Positions 1 through 8,230 of a stretch of DNA of 33,978 nucleotides are shown here, one piece after another. The notes beneath the pieces were generated by a model. It saw only the letters and a list, made by a program, of their open reading frames with translations. It did no database searches and was not told where the DNA came from. Both the position numbers and the translations under genes were made by a program. Source of the DNA: CAZDYI01 sp964509765. GTDB taxonomy: Bacteria > Pseudomonadota > Gammaproteobacteria > Tethybacterales > Tethybacteraceae. Every line of letters starts with the position of its first letter. Positions within the stretch are counted from its first letter, which is position 1. The stretch covers positions 1 through 33,978 of the forward strand of contig CAZDYI010000032.1 of the NCBI GenBank assembly GCA_964509765.1, given 5' to 3'.

Positions 1-3
1 CTC

Positions 4-876
4 TCAGAACTTGAGCGTGTCCGGCGTCTTGGACGCGGCGGGCGTGCCCATCGACAGCGTGCCCGTGCTTGCCGGGGCGGAGGGCGCCTCGGCCGCCGCC
101 GCCGGCGCGGCGCTGGCGAGCTCCCTGAACTCATCCATCCAGTGCAGGCCGTCCTCGACCATCGTGGTCGGGTTGTACTCGCACCCGATCATGCCCGAGT
201 AGCCTGCCTTGAACATCTCCGGAACCAGCTCGTGGTAGTCCAGCAGGCCGGTGTCCGGCTCGTTCCTGCTCGGGAACGACGAGATCTGGACGTGGCCGAT
301 GTAATGGATGTACTGCTTGAACAGCCCGATCACGTCCTTGCTCTCGTGCCTGACGTGGTAGCAGTCGAACAGTATCCGCAGCTTGTCGTTGCCGAGGTGC
401 TCGCAGATTGCCGCCGCCTGCTCGACCTGGTGCATGTAGTAGTTGGGGATCGCCTGGTGCGACAGAGGCTCGATGTAGACGTAGCCGTCGAAGTGCTCCA
501 GGACGTACTGCAGGGCGCCGATGTAGTGCTCAGGGACGTGGCCGTCGCGCGAGATCCCGCTGGTGATGTGGATGCCCTGCGCCTTGAGCTTATTTGCGGC
601 CTGGATCGTCTCCCAGATCAGGTTGGTCTCGTCGGGCGAGTACAGGCTGTTGAGCGCGTCGGTGCCGTAGGTGTCGCCCATCGGGGTGTTGATCGCGAGC
701 ACCGGCAGGCCGGTCCCCTCGACCGCCTTGAATATCTCCTCCGGATGGGGGTCCGTGACCGGGTCGTCGTGAAACTCGATCGCGTCGAAGCCGCAGTCCT
801 GGGCGCGGTTCACGCGCAGGAACGGCGGGAGGTCCTTCCACAGAAAGCCCAGGTTTGCGGAGAACCTTATGCTCAC
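4..876 (-). CDS. Hydroxypyruvate isomerase-like TIM-barrel protein
   Basis: Predicted sugar (phosphate) isomerase/epimerase of the AP-endonuclease-2 TIM-barrel superfamily, most like the hydroxypyruvate isomerase / 2-oxo-tetronate isomerase group, soluble and metal-dependent. Candidate metal ligands are seen in order along the barrel: IEFHDD near residue 33, IEPLSH near 135, FDCYHVRH near 170, HVQISS near 195 and GCEYNP near 228. The barrel ends near residue 250; the last 40 residues are an Ala/Pro/Thr-rich tail not expected in the family (usual length about 260). The start is GTG with no clear Shine-Dalgarno, so the exact start is uncertain. The gene is transcribed away from the ABC operon beginning at 1168. 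The substrate cannot be read from sequence; a role in tetrose, tetronate or hydroxypyruvate metabolism is inferred from the family only. Confidence 0.8.
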   Translation of the reverse strand: MSIRFSANLGFLWKDLPPFLRVNRAQDCGFDAIEFHDDPVTDPHPEEIFKAVEGTGLPVLAINTPMGDTYGTDALNSLYSPDETNLIWETIQAANKLKAQGIHITSGISRDGHVPEHYIGALQYVLEHFDGYVYIEPLSHQAIPNYYMHQVEQAAAICEHLGNDKLRILFDCYHVRHESKDVIGLFKQYIHYIGHVQISSFPSRNEPDTGLLDYHELVPEMFKAGYSGMIGCEYNPTTMVEDGLHWMDEFRELASAAPAAAAEAPSAPASTGTLSMGTPAASKTPDTLKF

Positions 877-1167
877 TTGCCGGCTGCGGGCGGGTCTGCC
901 TGGTGCGGGCGCATTGCGGTCTCTGGTCGCGTGACGGGCGCTGAGAAACAGAGTTTACAATACCCGCAAGCGGGCGCCTTGCCCCCACGCCCCCGCGGCA
1001 GGCGGGAGCCTCCCGCGTGCTACAATGGTCCGCAGGGCTTTGCGCGCTTCATTTTCGCCTAGCACGCCCCCGTTTCGCGGGCGGCCGGACAACTACTCAC
1101 CCCCATCGAGCGGAAAATCCGGCCTGCCCTCCTCTCCGCCGCCAGAACGGGCAAGGAGGATTCTTCC
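877..1167. other. Divergent intergenic control region
   Basis: This 291-base gap separates the divergently transcribed isomerase and ABC-binding-protein genes. It holds no convincing gene. It contains a GC-rich palindrome at 1002-1016 and a TACAAT -10-like box at 1021-1026 on the plus strand. No good -35 lies 16-18 bases upstream of that box, so the promoter call is tentative. Confidence 0.5.
1002..1016. promoter_or_regulatory. Operator-like palindrome
   Basis: Seven-base arms (GCGGGAG / CTCCCGC) surround a single central base, four bases upstream of the TACAAT hexamer at 1021-1026. The position, just upstream of a possible -10 of the ABC operon, suits an activator or repressor site. In GC-rich DNA such a palindrome can also arise by chance. 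Confidence 0.35.
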
Positions 1168-2196
1168 ATGACCACCAGCAGGACCGCGCTTTGCGCCCTG
1201 GCCGTCTCGGCCGCCCTCTCTGCCCTCGGAGCGCAGGCGCAGGACAGGCTCACGGTATCGACCTACGGCTTCGGCCTCGACAACTTCAAGGAGCTGCTGT
1301 TCGGCCCCTTCGAGGAGGTCTGCGGCTGCGAGGTCGTGATCGAGACCGGCAACAGCATAGAGCGGATGGCCAAGATCGAGGCCAACGCCGCCAACCCCGT
1401 CATCGACATGGCGGTGATGTCGAGCCACGACGCCCTGTCGCTCGCGCGCAAGGGGCTGCTCGAGCGGATCGACACCTCGAGGCTGTCGAACCACCCGAAG
1501 CTCTACGGAATCGCAAAGGACCCGATCGGCGGCAACATGGCGGTCGGCTACACCTTCTACGCGACATCGATCGTCTACCGCGACGACCTGGTCGACATCG
1601 ACAGCTGGGCCGACCTGCTGTCCGACGAGCTCGCGGGAAGGGTGGCCTTCCCGGACGTCACGACCACGCAGGGGCCGATCGCGCTGTACATGCTCGGCAA
1701 GGCCCTCGGCGACGACTCGCCCGGGTTCGAGACGCCGCTGTCGGGAATCGCCGGGCGCCGCGACGACATCGTCACCTTCTACGTGCGCTCGTCGCAGCTC
1801 GCGCAGCTCATGGAGCAGGAGGAGGTCATCGCCGCCCCGGTCGGCAGGTTCGCCTGGAGCAGGTTCTCCGGCTCGGAGAAGTCGTTTGCCTGGGCCTCGC
1901 CCAAGGAGGGGCAGACCGGCGGGCTGAATGTGATGATCATGACCAAGGGCAACGGCAACGAGGACCTCGTCTACCGCTTCATGGACTACTGGCTGTCGAC
2001 CGAGGTCCAGACCCGGATCGCGATGGCCGGGATCGACTCGCCTGCGAACACCGAGGTCGAGGTCCCGCCCGACGTCGCGGCCGGCCTGACCTACGGCCAG
2101 GACCAGATCGACGCGATCAACATCCTCGACCCCGCGGTGATCATCGACAACCGCGACGGCTGGATCGACGCCTGGAACTCGACGGTAATCCAGTGA
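1168..2196 (+). CDS. ABC transporter substrate-binding protein, PotD-like
   Basis: Periplasmic solute-binding protein of the spermidine/putrescine (PotD/PotF) class, 342 residues, the usual family length. An N-terminal Sec signal peptide is visible: a short polar start, a hydrophobic stretch over residues 5-22 and a GAQAQ cleavage region. The mature part has the class II binding-protein pattern, with VSTYGFGLDNF at the mature N-terminus and a C-terminal NPxVIID-like segment. The ATG is preceded by a strong Shine-Dalgarno, AAGGAGGA at 1153-1160, seven bases away, which fixes the start. It is the first gene of a binding protein-permease-permease-ATPase-adenine deaminase operon. The ligand is not certain: polyamine is the family default, but the linked adenine deaminase makes a purine-related ligand an alternative (inference). 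Confidence 0.88.
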   Translation: MTTSRTALCALAVSAALSALGAQAQDRLTVSTYGFGLDNFKELLFGPFEEVCGCEVVIETGNSIERMAKIEANAANPVIDMAVMSSHDALSLARKGLLERIDTSRLSNHPKLYGIAKDPIGGNMAVGYTFYATSIVYRDDLVDIDSWADLLSDELAGRVAFPDVTTTQGPIALYMLGKALGDDSPGFETPLSGIAGRRDDIVTFYVRSSQLAQLMEQEEVIAAPVGRFAWSRFSGSEKSFAWASPKEGQTGGLNVMIMTKGNGNEDLVYRFMDYWLSTEVQTRIAMAGIDSPANTEVEVPPDVAAGLTYGQDQIDAINILDPAVIIDNRDGWIDAWNSTVIQ

Positions 2197-2244
2197 CCGG
2201 CTCCCCGCGCTGAGCCGCAAGGCCGGCGGCGGGGAGGGGACAAC

Positions 2245-3066
2245 ATGTTCCACGACAGGCGCGAGGCGCTTGCCCTTGCGCTTCCGGCGGCCGTCTTCGC
2301 CGCGGCTCTGTTCCTCGCGCCGGTTGCGATCCTGCTGTCGGAGGCCTTCAGGATCGAGGGCGAGTGGACCCTGCGCGGATACCTCGACTTCTTTTCCGTC
2401 CCGCTCAACCAGGTCGTCTTCTTCCGCACGCTGAAGCTCGGCTTCCTGGTTGCCGCGACATCGGCGGTCGTCGGCTACGCAGCCGCGCACTTCATAGTCA
2501 ACCTCGGGCCTGCGAGCCGCGGCCGGGTGTTCGGGCTCGTGATCCTGCCGCTAATGGTCTCGCCGGTCGCGCGGACCTACGCATGGATCGTGATCCTCGG
2601 GCGCAACGGCATGGTCAACGACATGATCGTCGGGCTGGGGCTCAGCGACACGCCGGTCAAGCTGCTGTTCACCGAGACCGCGGTGTTCATCGGGCTGCTG
2701 CAGCTGTTCATGCCGCTGATGATCATCCCGCTCGTGAGCGCCATGGAGAACATCCCGCGCGACGTCATCGACGCCGCGCGCGTGCTCGGCGCGAGCTGGC
2801 TTTCGGTCTTCCTCCGGGTGATCCTGCCGATGACCAAGGAGGGGCTCGTCATCGGCGGGACGCTGGTGTTCACCGGCTCGCTCACCGCCTACATCACGCC
2901 TGCGATACTCGGCGGGGCGAAGGTCCTGATGCTCGAGACGCTGCTCTACCAGCGGGTGACCGTCGCCAACGACTTCGTCTCGGCGAGCGTGATCGCGATG
3001 ATCCTGATCGTGATGTGCTTCGGCGCGAACCTCGTCCTCAAGCGGGTCGCGAGCGCGAGGGCCTGA
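2245..3066 (+). CDS. ABC transporter permease, PotB-like
   Basis: Inner-membrane permease of the PotB type, 273 residues with about six hydrophobic segments, the first over residues 9-30. The cytoplasmic EAA loop that docks to the ATPase is visible near residue 175 (VIDAARVLGASWLSVF followed by LRVILPM). A Shine-Dalgarno (GGGGAGGGGA) sits just before the ATG. The gene follows the binding-protein gene after 48 bases and precedes the second permease by three bases, so the four transport genes are co-transcribed. Confidence 0.9.
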   Translation: MFHDRREALALALPAAVFAAALFLAPVAILLSEAFRIEGEWTLRGYLDFFSVPLNQVVFFRTLKLGFLVAATSAVVGYAAAHFIVNLGPASRGRVFGLVILPLMVSPVARTYAWIVILGRNGMVNDMIVGLGLSDTPVKLLFTETAVFIGLLQLFMPLMIIPLVSAMENIPRDVIDAARVLGASWLSVFLRVILPMTKEGLVIGGTLVFTGSLTAYITPAILGGAKVLMLETLLYQRVTVANDFVSASVIAMILIVMCFGANLVLKRVASARA

Positions 3067-3069
3067 GGG

Positions 3070-3852
3070 GTGGCGGGAAGAAGCTGGGCCGGCGTCCTCG
3101 TGCTCGGGGGAACGCTTGCGTTCCTCGTCGGGCCGTTCTTCGTCGTATTCGTAGCTGGGCTGTCCGACGGCAGCTCGCTCGCCTTCCCGCCGGAGGGCCT
3201 GTCGCTCAAGTGGTACGCCGCGGTCTTTCACGTCGACAGCTTCCGCGAGAGCTTTGTCCTGTCGATGTTCCTCGCGGTGTTCGGCACGCTGTTCTCGCTG
3301 CTGCTCGGCGTGCCCGCGGCGTACGCGATCTGCCGCTACCGCCTGCCGATGGGCGAGACGATCCGCAACATCGTGGCCGCGCCGATCATCGTCCCCGGGA
3401 TCATCGTCGGGCTCGCGCTGCTGCGCTACCTGGTCGTCCCGCTCGGCTTCTCGGTGACCTGGGCGCTGTTCCTCGCGCACACCGCGCTGGTGCTGCCGTA
3501 CTCGGTGCGGGTGGTCTGCGCGAGCATGGAGAACCTGCGCAGCGACATCGAGGAGGCCGCGGTCCTGCTCGGCTGCACGCGCCTTGCCGCCTTCCGCGCC
3601 GTGGTCCTGCCCAACATCCGCTCCGGCGTGCTCGCGGCGTTCATCCTCGGCTTCGTCACGAGCTTCAACCAGGTCCCGGTCTCGCTGTTCCTCTCGGGCC
3701 CGGGAGTGCGGACGCTGCCGATAGACATGCTCTCGTACATGGAGTTCACCTACGACCCCTCCGTCGCGGCGCTGTCTGCGCTCCTCGCCTTCTTGTCGGT
3801 CGGGATAGTCTTCGCCGCCGAGCGCTTCCTCGGGTTCACCCGCTATGTCTGA
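3070..3852 (+). CDS. ABC transporter permease, PotC-like
   Basis: Second inner-membrane permease, PotC type, 260 residues with about six hydrophobic segments. The EAA loop is visible near residue 160 (IEEAAVLLGCTRLAAF followed by RAVVLPNI). It starts at GTG, with GAGGG about eight bases upstream inside the end of the previous gene. Its last eight bases overlap the start of the ATPase gene (ATGTCTGA), which indicates translational coupling. It pairs with the PotB-like permease to form the membrane channel of the importer. Confidence 0.9.
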   Translation: MAGRSWAGVLVLGGTLAFLVGPFFVVFVAGLSDGSSLAFPPEGLSLKWYAAVFHVDSFRESFVLSMFLAVFGTLFSLLLGVPAAYAICRYRLPMGETIRNIVAAPIIVPGIIVGLALLRYLVVPLGFSVTWALFLAHTALVLPYSVRVVCASMENLRSDIEEAAVLLGCTRLAAFRAVVLPNIRSGVLAAFILGFVTSFNQVPVSLFLSGPGVRTLPIDMLSYMEFTYDPSVAALSALLAFLSVGIVFAAERFLGFTRYV

Positions 3853-4873
3853 GGGTCACGTCGAGCTCCGTTCGCTTACGCTCGCGTACGGCGAGACGGT
3901 AGCGGTCGAGTCGCTGGACCTCTCGATCGAAAAGGGCGAGCTTGTCGCGCTGCTCGGCCCGTCCGGCTGCGGGAAGACGACGACCATGAGGGCGATCGCG
4001 GGCCTGCTCGCGCCCAGGTCCGGGACGGTCAGCATCGGCGGCAGGGACGTCACCCGGGTGCCCGCCAACAGGAGGGGGGTGGGGCTGGTGTTCCAGTCGT
4101 ACGCGCTGTTCCCGCACCTGTCCGCGTTCGAGAACGTCGCCTTCGGCCTGCGGCTGCGGAGGATGCCGGACGGCGAGCTCGCCCGCGCGGTCGACGAGGG
4201 CCTCGAGACCGTCGGGCTCGGCGGGATGGGCAAGAGGATGCCGTCCGAGCTCTCGGGCGGCCAGCAGCAGCGCCTGTCCCTCGTGCGCTCGCTCGTGATG
4301 GAGCCGCAGGTCCTGCTGCTCGACGAGCCGCTTTCGAACCTCGACGCGAAGCTGCGCCTCGAGATGCGCTCGGAGCTGCAGCGCATCCAGCGCAGGACCG
4401 GGATCACGATGGTGTTCGTCACCCACGACCAGTCCGAGGCCTTGGCCCTCGCAGACCGCGTCGCGCTGATGCGCGACGGCAGGATCGTGCAGCTCGGCAC
4501 GCCCCAGGAGCTGTACGAGCGGCCGCTCTCGCGCTTCGCCGCGGACTTCTTCGGCTTCGAGAACATCCTGCGGGTCCAGGGCGGGAGCCTGGCCGGGAAG
4601 GCGGGGGAGATCCCGGCCCCGTTCGACTGCGGAAGCGCCACGCACGCCGCCTGGCGCGCGCGAGGGGTCGCGCTAGGCGAGGGCAGCTGCGAGGGCAGGG
4701 TGATCGGGGTCTCGTTCGCCGGCGAGAGGCGCGAGTACGTCATCGAGTCCGCAGCCGCGACGATCAAGGCAGACCGGCCCGCCGACCTCGAGCCCCTGGA
4801 GCTCGGGGCGGCAGTGCGCTTCGACCTGCCTGAGGACACGGCGCTCCTAATCGACGACCCGGACGGTGGCTGA
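3845..4873 (+). CDS. ABC transporter ATP-binding protein, PotA-like
   Basis: Nucleotide-binding subunit of the PotA/CysA class, 342 residues. Visible motifs are Walker A GPSGCGKTT at residues 38-46, the Q-loop in VFQSYALFP, the ABC signature LSGGQQQR near 138, Walker B LLLDEPLSNLD near 158, and the H-loop in VTHDQSEAL near 192. A C-terminal TOBE-like regulatory domain follows from about residue 240. The gene overlaps the preceding permease by eight bases and the following adenine deaminase gene by eight bases (GTGGCTGA), so all five genes are probably translated as one coupled unit. It energises import of the ligand bound by the 1168-2196 product. Confidence 0.92.
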   Translation: MSEGHVELRSLTLAYGETVAVESLDLSIEKGELVALLGPSGCGKTTTMRAIAGLLAPRSGTVSIGGRDVTRVPANRRGVGLVFQSYALFPHLSAFENVAFGLRLRRMPDGELARAVDEGLETVGLGGMGKRMPSELSGGQQQRLSLVRSLVMEPQVLLLDEPLSNLDAKLRLEMRSELQRIQRRTGITMVFVTHDQSEALALADRVALMRDGRIVQLGTPQELYERPLSRFAADFFGFENILRVQGGSLAGKAGEIPAPFDCGSATHAAWRARGVALGEGSCEGRVIGVSFAGERREYVIESAAATIKADRPADLEPLELGAAVRFDLPEDTALLIDDPDGG

Positions 4874-6614
4874 CAGGCAGACCACATCGGCGGAGCGCGC
4901 CGCGGCCGTCGCGGCGGCAAGGGGGGACGCGCCGTTCGACCTTCTGCTGGCGGGCGGAAGGGTCGCCGACATGGCAACCGGCGAGCTGCGCGAGGCCGAC
5001 GTCGGGATCGTCGGCTCCATGGTTGCGAGCGTCCACCCGCGGGGCGCGAGGGCGGACGCGGAAAAGGTCGACGACGTCGGCGGCGCGGTCGTGGCGCCGG
5101 GGCTGATCGACACCCACATGCACGTCGAGAGCTCGATGGTGACCCCCGAGGAGTACGCCGCGGCTGTGCTGCCGCGCGGGGTGACGACCATCGTCTGGGA
5201 CCCGCACGAGTTCGGCAACGCCTGCGGGCTGGACGGCGTCCGCTACGCGCTCGCGGCGGCAGGGTCCCTTCCCCTGCGGATCCTGCCGCTCGCGCCGTCG
5301 TGCGTCCCGTCCGCGCCGGGCCTCGAGACCTCCAACGCGGACTTCACCCCCGAGGTCGTCGCAGAGATGCTTTCCTGGCCCGGCATCCACGGGCTCGCCG
5401 AGGTAATGGAGATGCGCGGGGTCGTGGACGGCACCGAGCGCATGACAGGGATCGTCCGCGCCGGGCTCGAGTCGGGCAAGCGCGTCTGCGGCCACGCCAG
5501 GGGCCTTGCCGGGACCGGCCTCAACGCATACGTTTCCGCCGGCGTCGCGACGGACCACGAGCTCGTCTCGGGAGAGGACCTGCTCGACAAGCTCCGGGCC
5601 GGGCTGACGATCGAGCTGCGGGGGTCGCACGGCCACCTGCTTCCGGAGTTCGCCGGGGCCCTTGCCTCGCTCGGCCGGGTGCCGGGGACGGTCACGCTGT
5701 GCACCGACGACGTGTTCCCCGACGACCTCGAGTCTGCCGGAGGGGTTGACGACGTCGTCCGCAGGATCGCGGCCTGCGGGCTGGGTCCGCTCGAGGCGCT
5801 TCGCTGCGCAACGCTGAACGCCGCAACCTGCATCGGACGCAGCGACTTGGGACTGGTCGCGCCGGGCAGGCAGGCGGACCTCGCGGTGTTCGGCGACCTG
5901 GAGTCGCTCGAGGCAAGGGCGGTCTACGCCGCCGGCCGGCGCGTCGCGGAGGGCGGGAGGATGACAGAAGCCCTGCCGGAGACCGAGCGTCCAGACGCGC
6001 TCGGCGGGACGGTGGCGATTAGTGATCTCGGCGAGGACGTCTTCCGCATCCCGGCAAGCGGCGACAGGGCGAGGCTCGACACGGTCGACAGGCCGCGCTT
6101 CACCGAGTGGGGGAGCGTCGAGGCGAAGGTGCGCGACGGCTTCGCCGTCCTGCCCGAGGGCTGCGTCCTGATGGCCGTGGCCAACCGCTACAAGGCAGGC
6201 TCCAAGCCGAAGGTCGCGATGCTCAGGGAATGGGGAAGGTGGAACGGGACGTTCGCCACGACCGTCTCGCACGACTGCCACAACCTGACGGTCTTCGGCG
6301 GCAGCGAGGCCGACATGGCCCTTGCCGCGAACAAGGTGATCTCCGTCGGCGGCGGCCTTGCCGTCGCGTCGCAAGGCGAGGTCCGGGCAAGCCTGCCCCT
6401 GCCGGTCGCGGGCCTGGTCAGCGACCGCCCGCTTGCGGAGGTCGCCGCGGGCTTTCGCAAGGTGCGCGCGGCGATGGACTCAGTTGTTGAGTGGCAGCCT
6501 CCCTACCTGGTGTTCAAGGCATGCTTCGGCGCGTCGCTTGCATGCAACCCCGGCCCGCACCTTACGGACCTCGGCATCGTTGACCGCGACCGCGCGGCGG
6601 AAGAATCCGGGTGA
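4866..6614 (+). CDS. ade: Adenine deaminase
   Basis: Adenine deaminase (adenine + water to hypoxanthine + ammonia), a cytosolic metal-dependent amidohydrolase, 582 residues, close to the usual 570-600. The metal-binding signature DTHMHVESSM puts ligands at H84 and H86. Other family blocks are DPHEFGN, the glutamate-rich AEVMEMRGVV near residue 180, GHARGL with TDHELV near 210-240, and TDDVFPDDL near 280. The C-terminal adenine-deaminase domain carries SHDCHNLTVFG and a LPVAGLVSD-like segment. The GTG start overlaps the ATPase gene by eight bases; no better start is in frame. Its place as last gene of a PotABCD-like operon suggests the importer brings in a purine or purine-releasing compound, but this is inference. 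Confidence 0.92.
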   Translation: MADRQTTSAERAAAVAAARGDAPFDLLLAGGRVADMATGELREADVGIVGSMVASVHPRGARADAEKVDDVGGAVVAPGLIDTHMHVESSMVTPEEYAAAVLPRGVTTIVWDPHEFGNACGLDGVRYALAAAGSLPLRILPLAPSCVPSAPGLETSNADFTPEVVAEMLSWPGIHGLAEVMEMRGVVDGTERMTGIVRAGLESGKRVCGHARGLAGTGLNAYVSAGVATDHELVSGEDLLDKLRAGLTIELRGSHGHLLPEFAGALASLGRVPGTVTLCTDDVFPDDLESAGGVDDVVRRIAACGLGPLEALRCATLNAATCIGRSDLGLVAPGRQADLAVFGDLESLEARAVYAAGRRVAEGGRMTEALPETERPDALGGTVAISDLGEDVFRIPASGDRARLDTVDRPRFTEWGSVEAKVRDGFAVLPEGCVLMAVANRYKAGSKPKVAMLREWGRWNGTFATTVSHDCHNLTVFGGSEADMALAANKVISVGGGLAVASQGEVRASLPLPVAGLVSDRPLAEVAAGFRKVRAAMDSVVEWQPPYLVFKACFGASLACNPGPHLTDLGIVDRDRAAEESG

Positions 6615-6645
6615 CGGGATGTAAGCGGCAGCGGGATTCATTCGG

Positions 6646-6706
6646 TAGAATTTCACGGGAGGGGGAAGCGTTGCCGGCAGCAGTACACACAAACGGCCGT
6701 GGCTGA
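6646..6706 (+). promoter_or_regulatory. Short leader ORF overlapping the kinase start
   Basis: The gap after adenine deaminase holds a TAGAAT -10-like hexamer (6646-6651), a strong Shine-Dalgarno (GGAGG at 6658-6662) and, eight bases later, a TTG (6671) opening an 11-codon frame, MPAAVHTNGRG. That frame stops at TGA (6704-6706) inside GTGGCTGA, whose GTG (6699) starts the kinase. The only strong ribosome-binding site thus serves the small frame, and the kinase start overlaps its stop as neighbouring genes overlap each other. No good -35 was seen. Expression of the leader is unproven. Confidence 0.4.
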
Positions 6707-8201
6707 CCTGGTCCTGGCCATGGACGGCGGCACCGAGAGCCTGCGGGCCGCGGTGTTCGACCTGGAGGGCAACAAGCTCGGCGACCATGCGTCGCCGTAC
6801 GAGACGAGGTTTCCGCAGCCGAACTGGGCCGAGCAGGACCCTGCCGACTGGTGGAGGAGCGCCGGCGGGGCGTCTAAGGGAGCGCTTAAGGCGGCCGGGG
6901 TCGCGGCATCCGACGTCGCCGCGGTCTGCGCCGACACCACATGCTGCACCGTGGTCTTTGCCGCCGAGGACGGCGCGCCGCTGCGGCCGTGCCAGCTGTG
7001 GATGGACGTCAGGGCGGGGGGCCAGGCCGACAAGGTCCTGGCGACGGGCGACGGCGCGCTGCGGGTAAACGGCGACGGGGCGGGCCCGGTGTCCGCGGAG
7101 TGGATGGTGCCCAAGGCCCTGTGGATCAGGGAGAACGAGCCAGAGACATACGCCAAGGCGGACGTCGTATGCGAGTACCAGGACTGGCTCAACTTCATGA
7201 TGACGGGCCGCTGGGTCTCGTCGCTGAACAACGTCTCGGTGCGCTGGCACTACTCCTCGAAGCACGGCGGCTGGCCGTCGGGCCTGTGCGAGGCCCTGGG
7301 GATGGCGGACCTGCCCGGGAAGTGGCCGAGGGACGTCCTCGCTCCGGGCGAGGTCGTCGACGAGCTCACGGGCGAGGCGGCCGAACACCTGGGGCTCGCC
7401 TCCGGGACCCCGGTGGTGCAGGGCGGCGCCGACGCCTTCATAGGCATGATCGGCCTCGGTGTGACCCGGCCGGGCGACGTGACTCTGATCACGGGGTCGT
7501 CGCACCTCCAGTTCCTGGTCTGCGAGGGCGAGTTCCACAGGAACGGAGTCTGGGGAACGTACTCCGACGCCGTCTATCCCGGCAAGAACATACTCGAGGG
7601 CGGCCAGACATCGACCGGCTCGGTGATCAACTGGTTCAAGCGCAACTTCGCGCCGGACGTGCCGTACGACGTGCTCAACGCAGAGGCGGAGAAGCTCGCC
7701 CCGGGCTGCGACGGGCTGCTCTCGCAGGACCACTTCCAGGGCAACAGGACCCCGCACACCGACCCGCTGTCGGTCGGCGCACTGGTCGGGCTGTCGCTCT
7801 CGCACACCCGCGCGCACGTCTACCGCGCGATCATCGAGGGCGTCTGCCTCGGGACCAAGCTCGTGATCGAGGAGTTCAAGTCGGCGGGCGACGTCAGCCG
7901 CGTCGTCGTCGCCGGCGGCGCGACCAACTCGGACCTGTGGCTGCAGGTGCACGCCGACACCCTCGGCATGGACATCGAGCGCACCCTGGTCCCGGACGCG
8001 CCGCTGCTCGGCGACGCGATACTCGCCGCCGCCGGCATCGGCAGGTTCGGCGGGATCGAGGAGGGCTGCTCGGCGATGGTGAGGCCGTCGCCCGAGGGCA
8101 AGGTCAGCTTCGACAGGGAAAGGGCGGAGGCGTACGGCGAGGTGTTCGGAAGGTACCGCGACCTCTACGGGGCGCTGCGGCCGTTTTCGACCAAGGGCTG
8201 A
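6699..8201 (+). CDS. FGGY-family carbohydrate kinase
   Basis: Cytosolic ATP-dependent sugar kinase of the FGGY family, 500 residues, the usual length for xylulo-/ribulokinase relatives. The N-terminal ATPase block is LVLAMDGGTESLRAAVFD (residues 4-21). WMDVRAGGQ near 101 and the catalytic-aspartate block VVQGGADAFIGMIGLG near 243 follow, then ITGSSHLQF near 265 and the C-terminal nucleotide-binding block VVVAGGATNSDLWLQ near 404. The WMDVRA block followed by an SAEWMVPK segment resembles ribulokinase-type members more than glycerol kinase, but the substrate is not determined. The GTG start is the only in-frame choice; it lacks its own good Shine-Dalgarno and overlaps a short leader ORF. The aldo/keto reductase follows 29 bases later, suggesting a sugar oxidation and phosphorylation unit. 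Confidence 0.85.
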   Translation: MADLVLAMDGGTESLRAAVFDLEGNKLGDHASPYETRFPQPNWAEQDPADWWRSAGGASKGALKAAGVAASDVAAVCADTTCCTVVFAAEDGAPLRPCQLWMDVRAGGQADKVLATGDGALRVNGDGAGPVSAEWMVPKALWIRENEPETYAKADVVCEYQDWLNFMMTGRWVSSLNNVSVRWHYSSKHGGWPSGLCEALGMADLPGKWPRDVLAPGEVVDELTGEAAEHLGLASGTPVVQGGADAFIGMIGLGVTRPGDVTLITGSSHLQFLVCEGEFHRNGVWGTYSDAVYPGKNILEGGQTSTGSVINWFKRNFAPDVPYDVLNAEAEKLAPGCDGLLSQDHFQGNRTPHTDPLSVGALVGLSLSHTRAHVYRAIIEGVCLGTKLVIEEFKSAGDVSRVVVAGGATNSDLWLQVHADTLGMDIERTLVPDAPLLGDAILAAAGIGRFGGIEEGCSAMVRPSPEGKVSFDRERAEAYGEVFGRYRDLYGALRPFSTKG

Positions 8202-8230
8202 GCGGCGCTGCGGCAAGGGAGTCAGACGAC

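Noticed and set aside
1021..1026. TACAAT as a firm promoter for the PotD-like operon
   Set aside because: No acceptable -35 lies at 16-18 bases. It is mentioned only as part of the control region.
142..1062. Long plus-strand open frame opposite the isomerase
   Set aside because: Its product is low-complexity and Arg/Val/Leu-rich without any family motif, and it lies antisense to a gene with clear barrel motifs. It is a typical shadow frame of GC-rich coding DNA.
6941..8230. Fusion of the aldo/keto reductase with an upstream 430-residue domain
   Set aside because: The upstream part is a shadow frame within the kinase gene. The reductase has its own ATG and Shine-Dalgarno at 8231.
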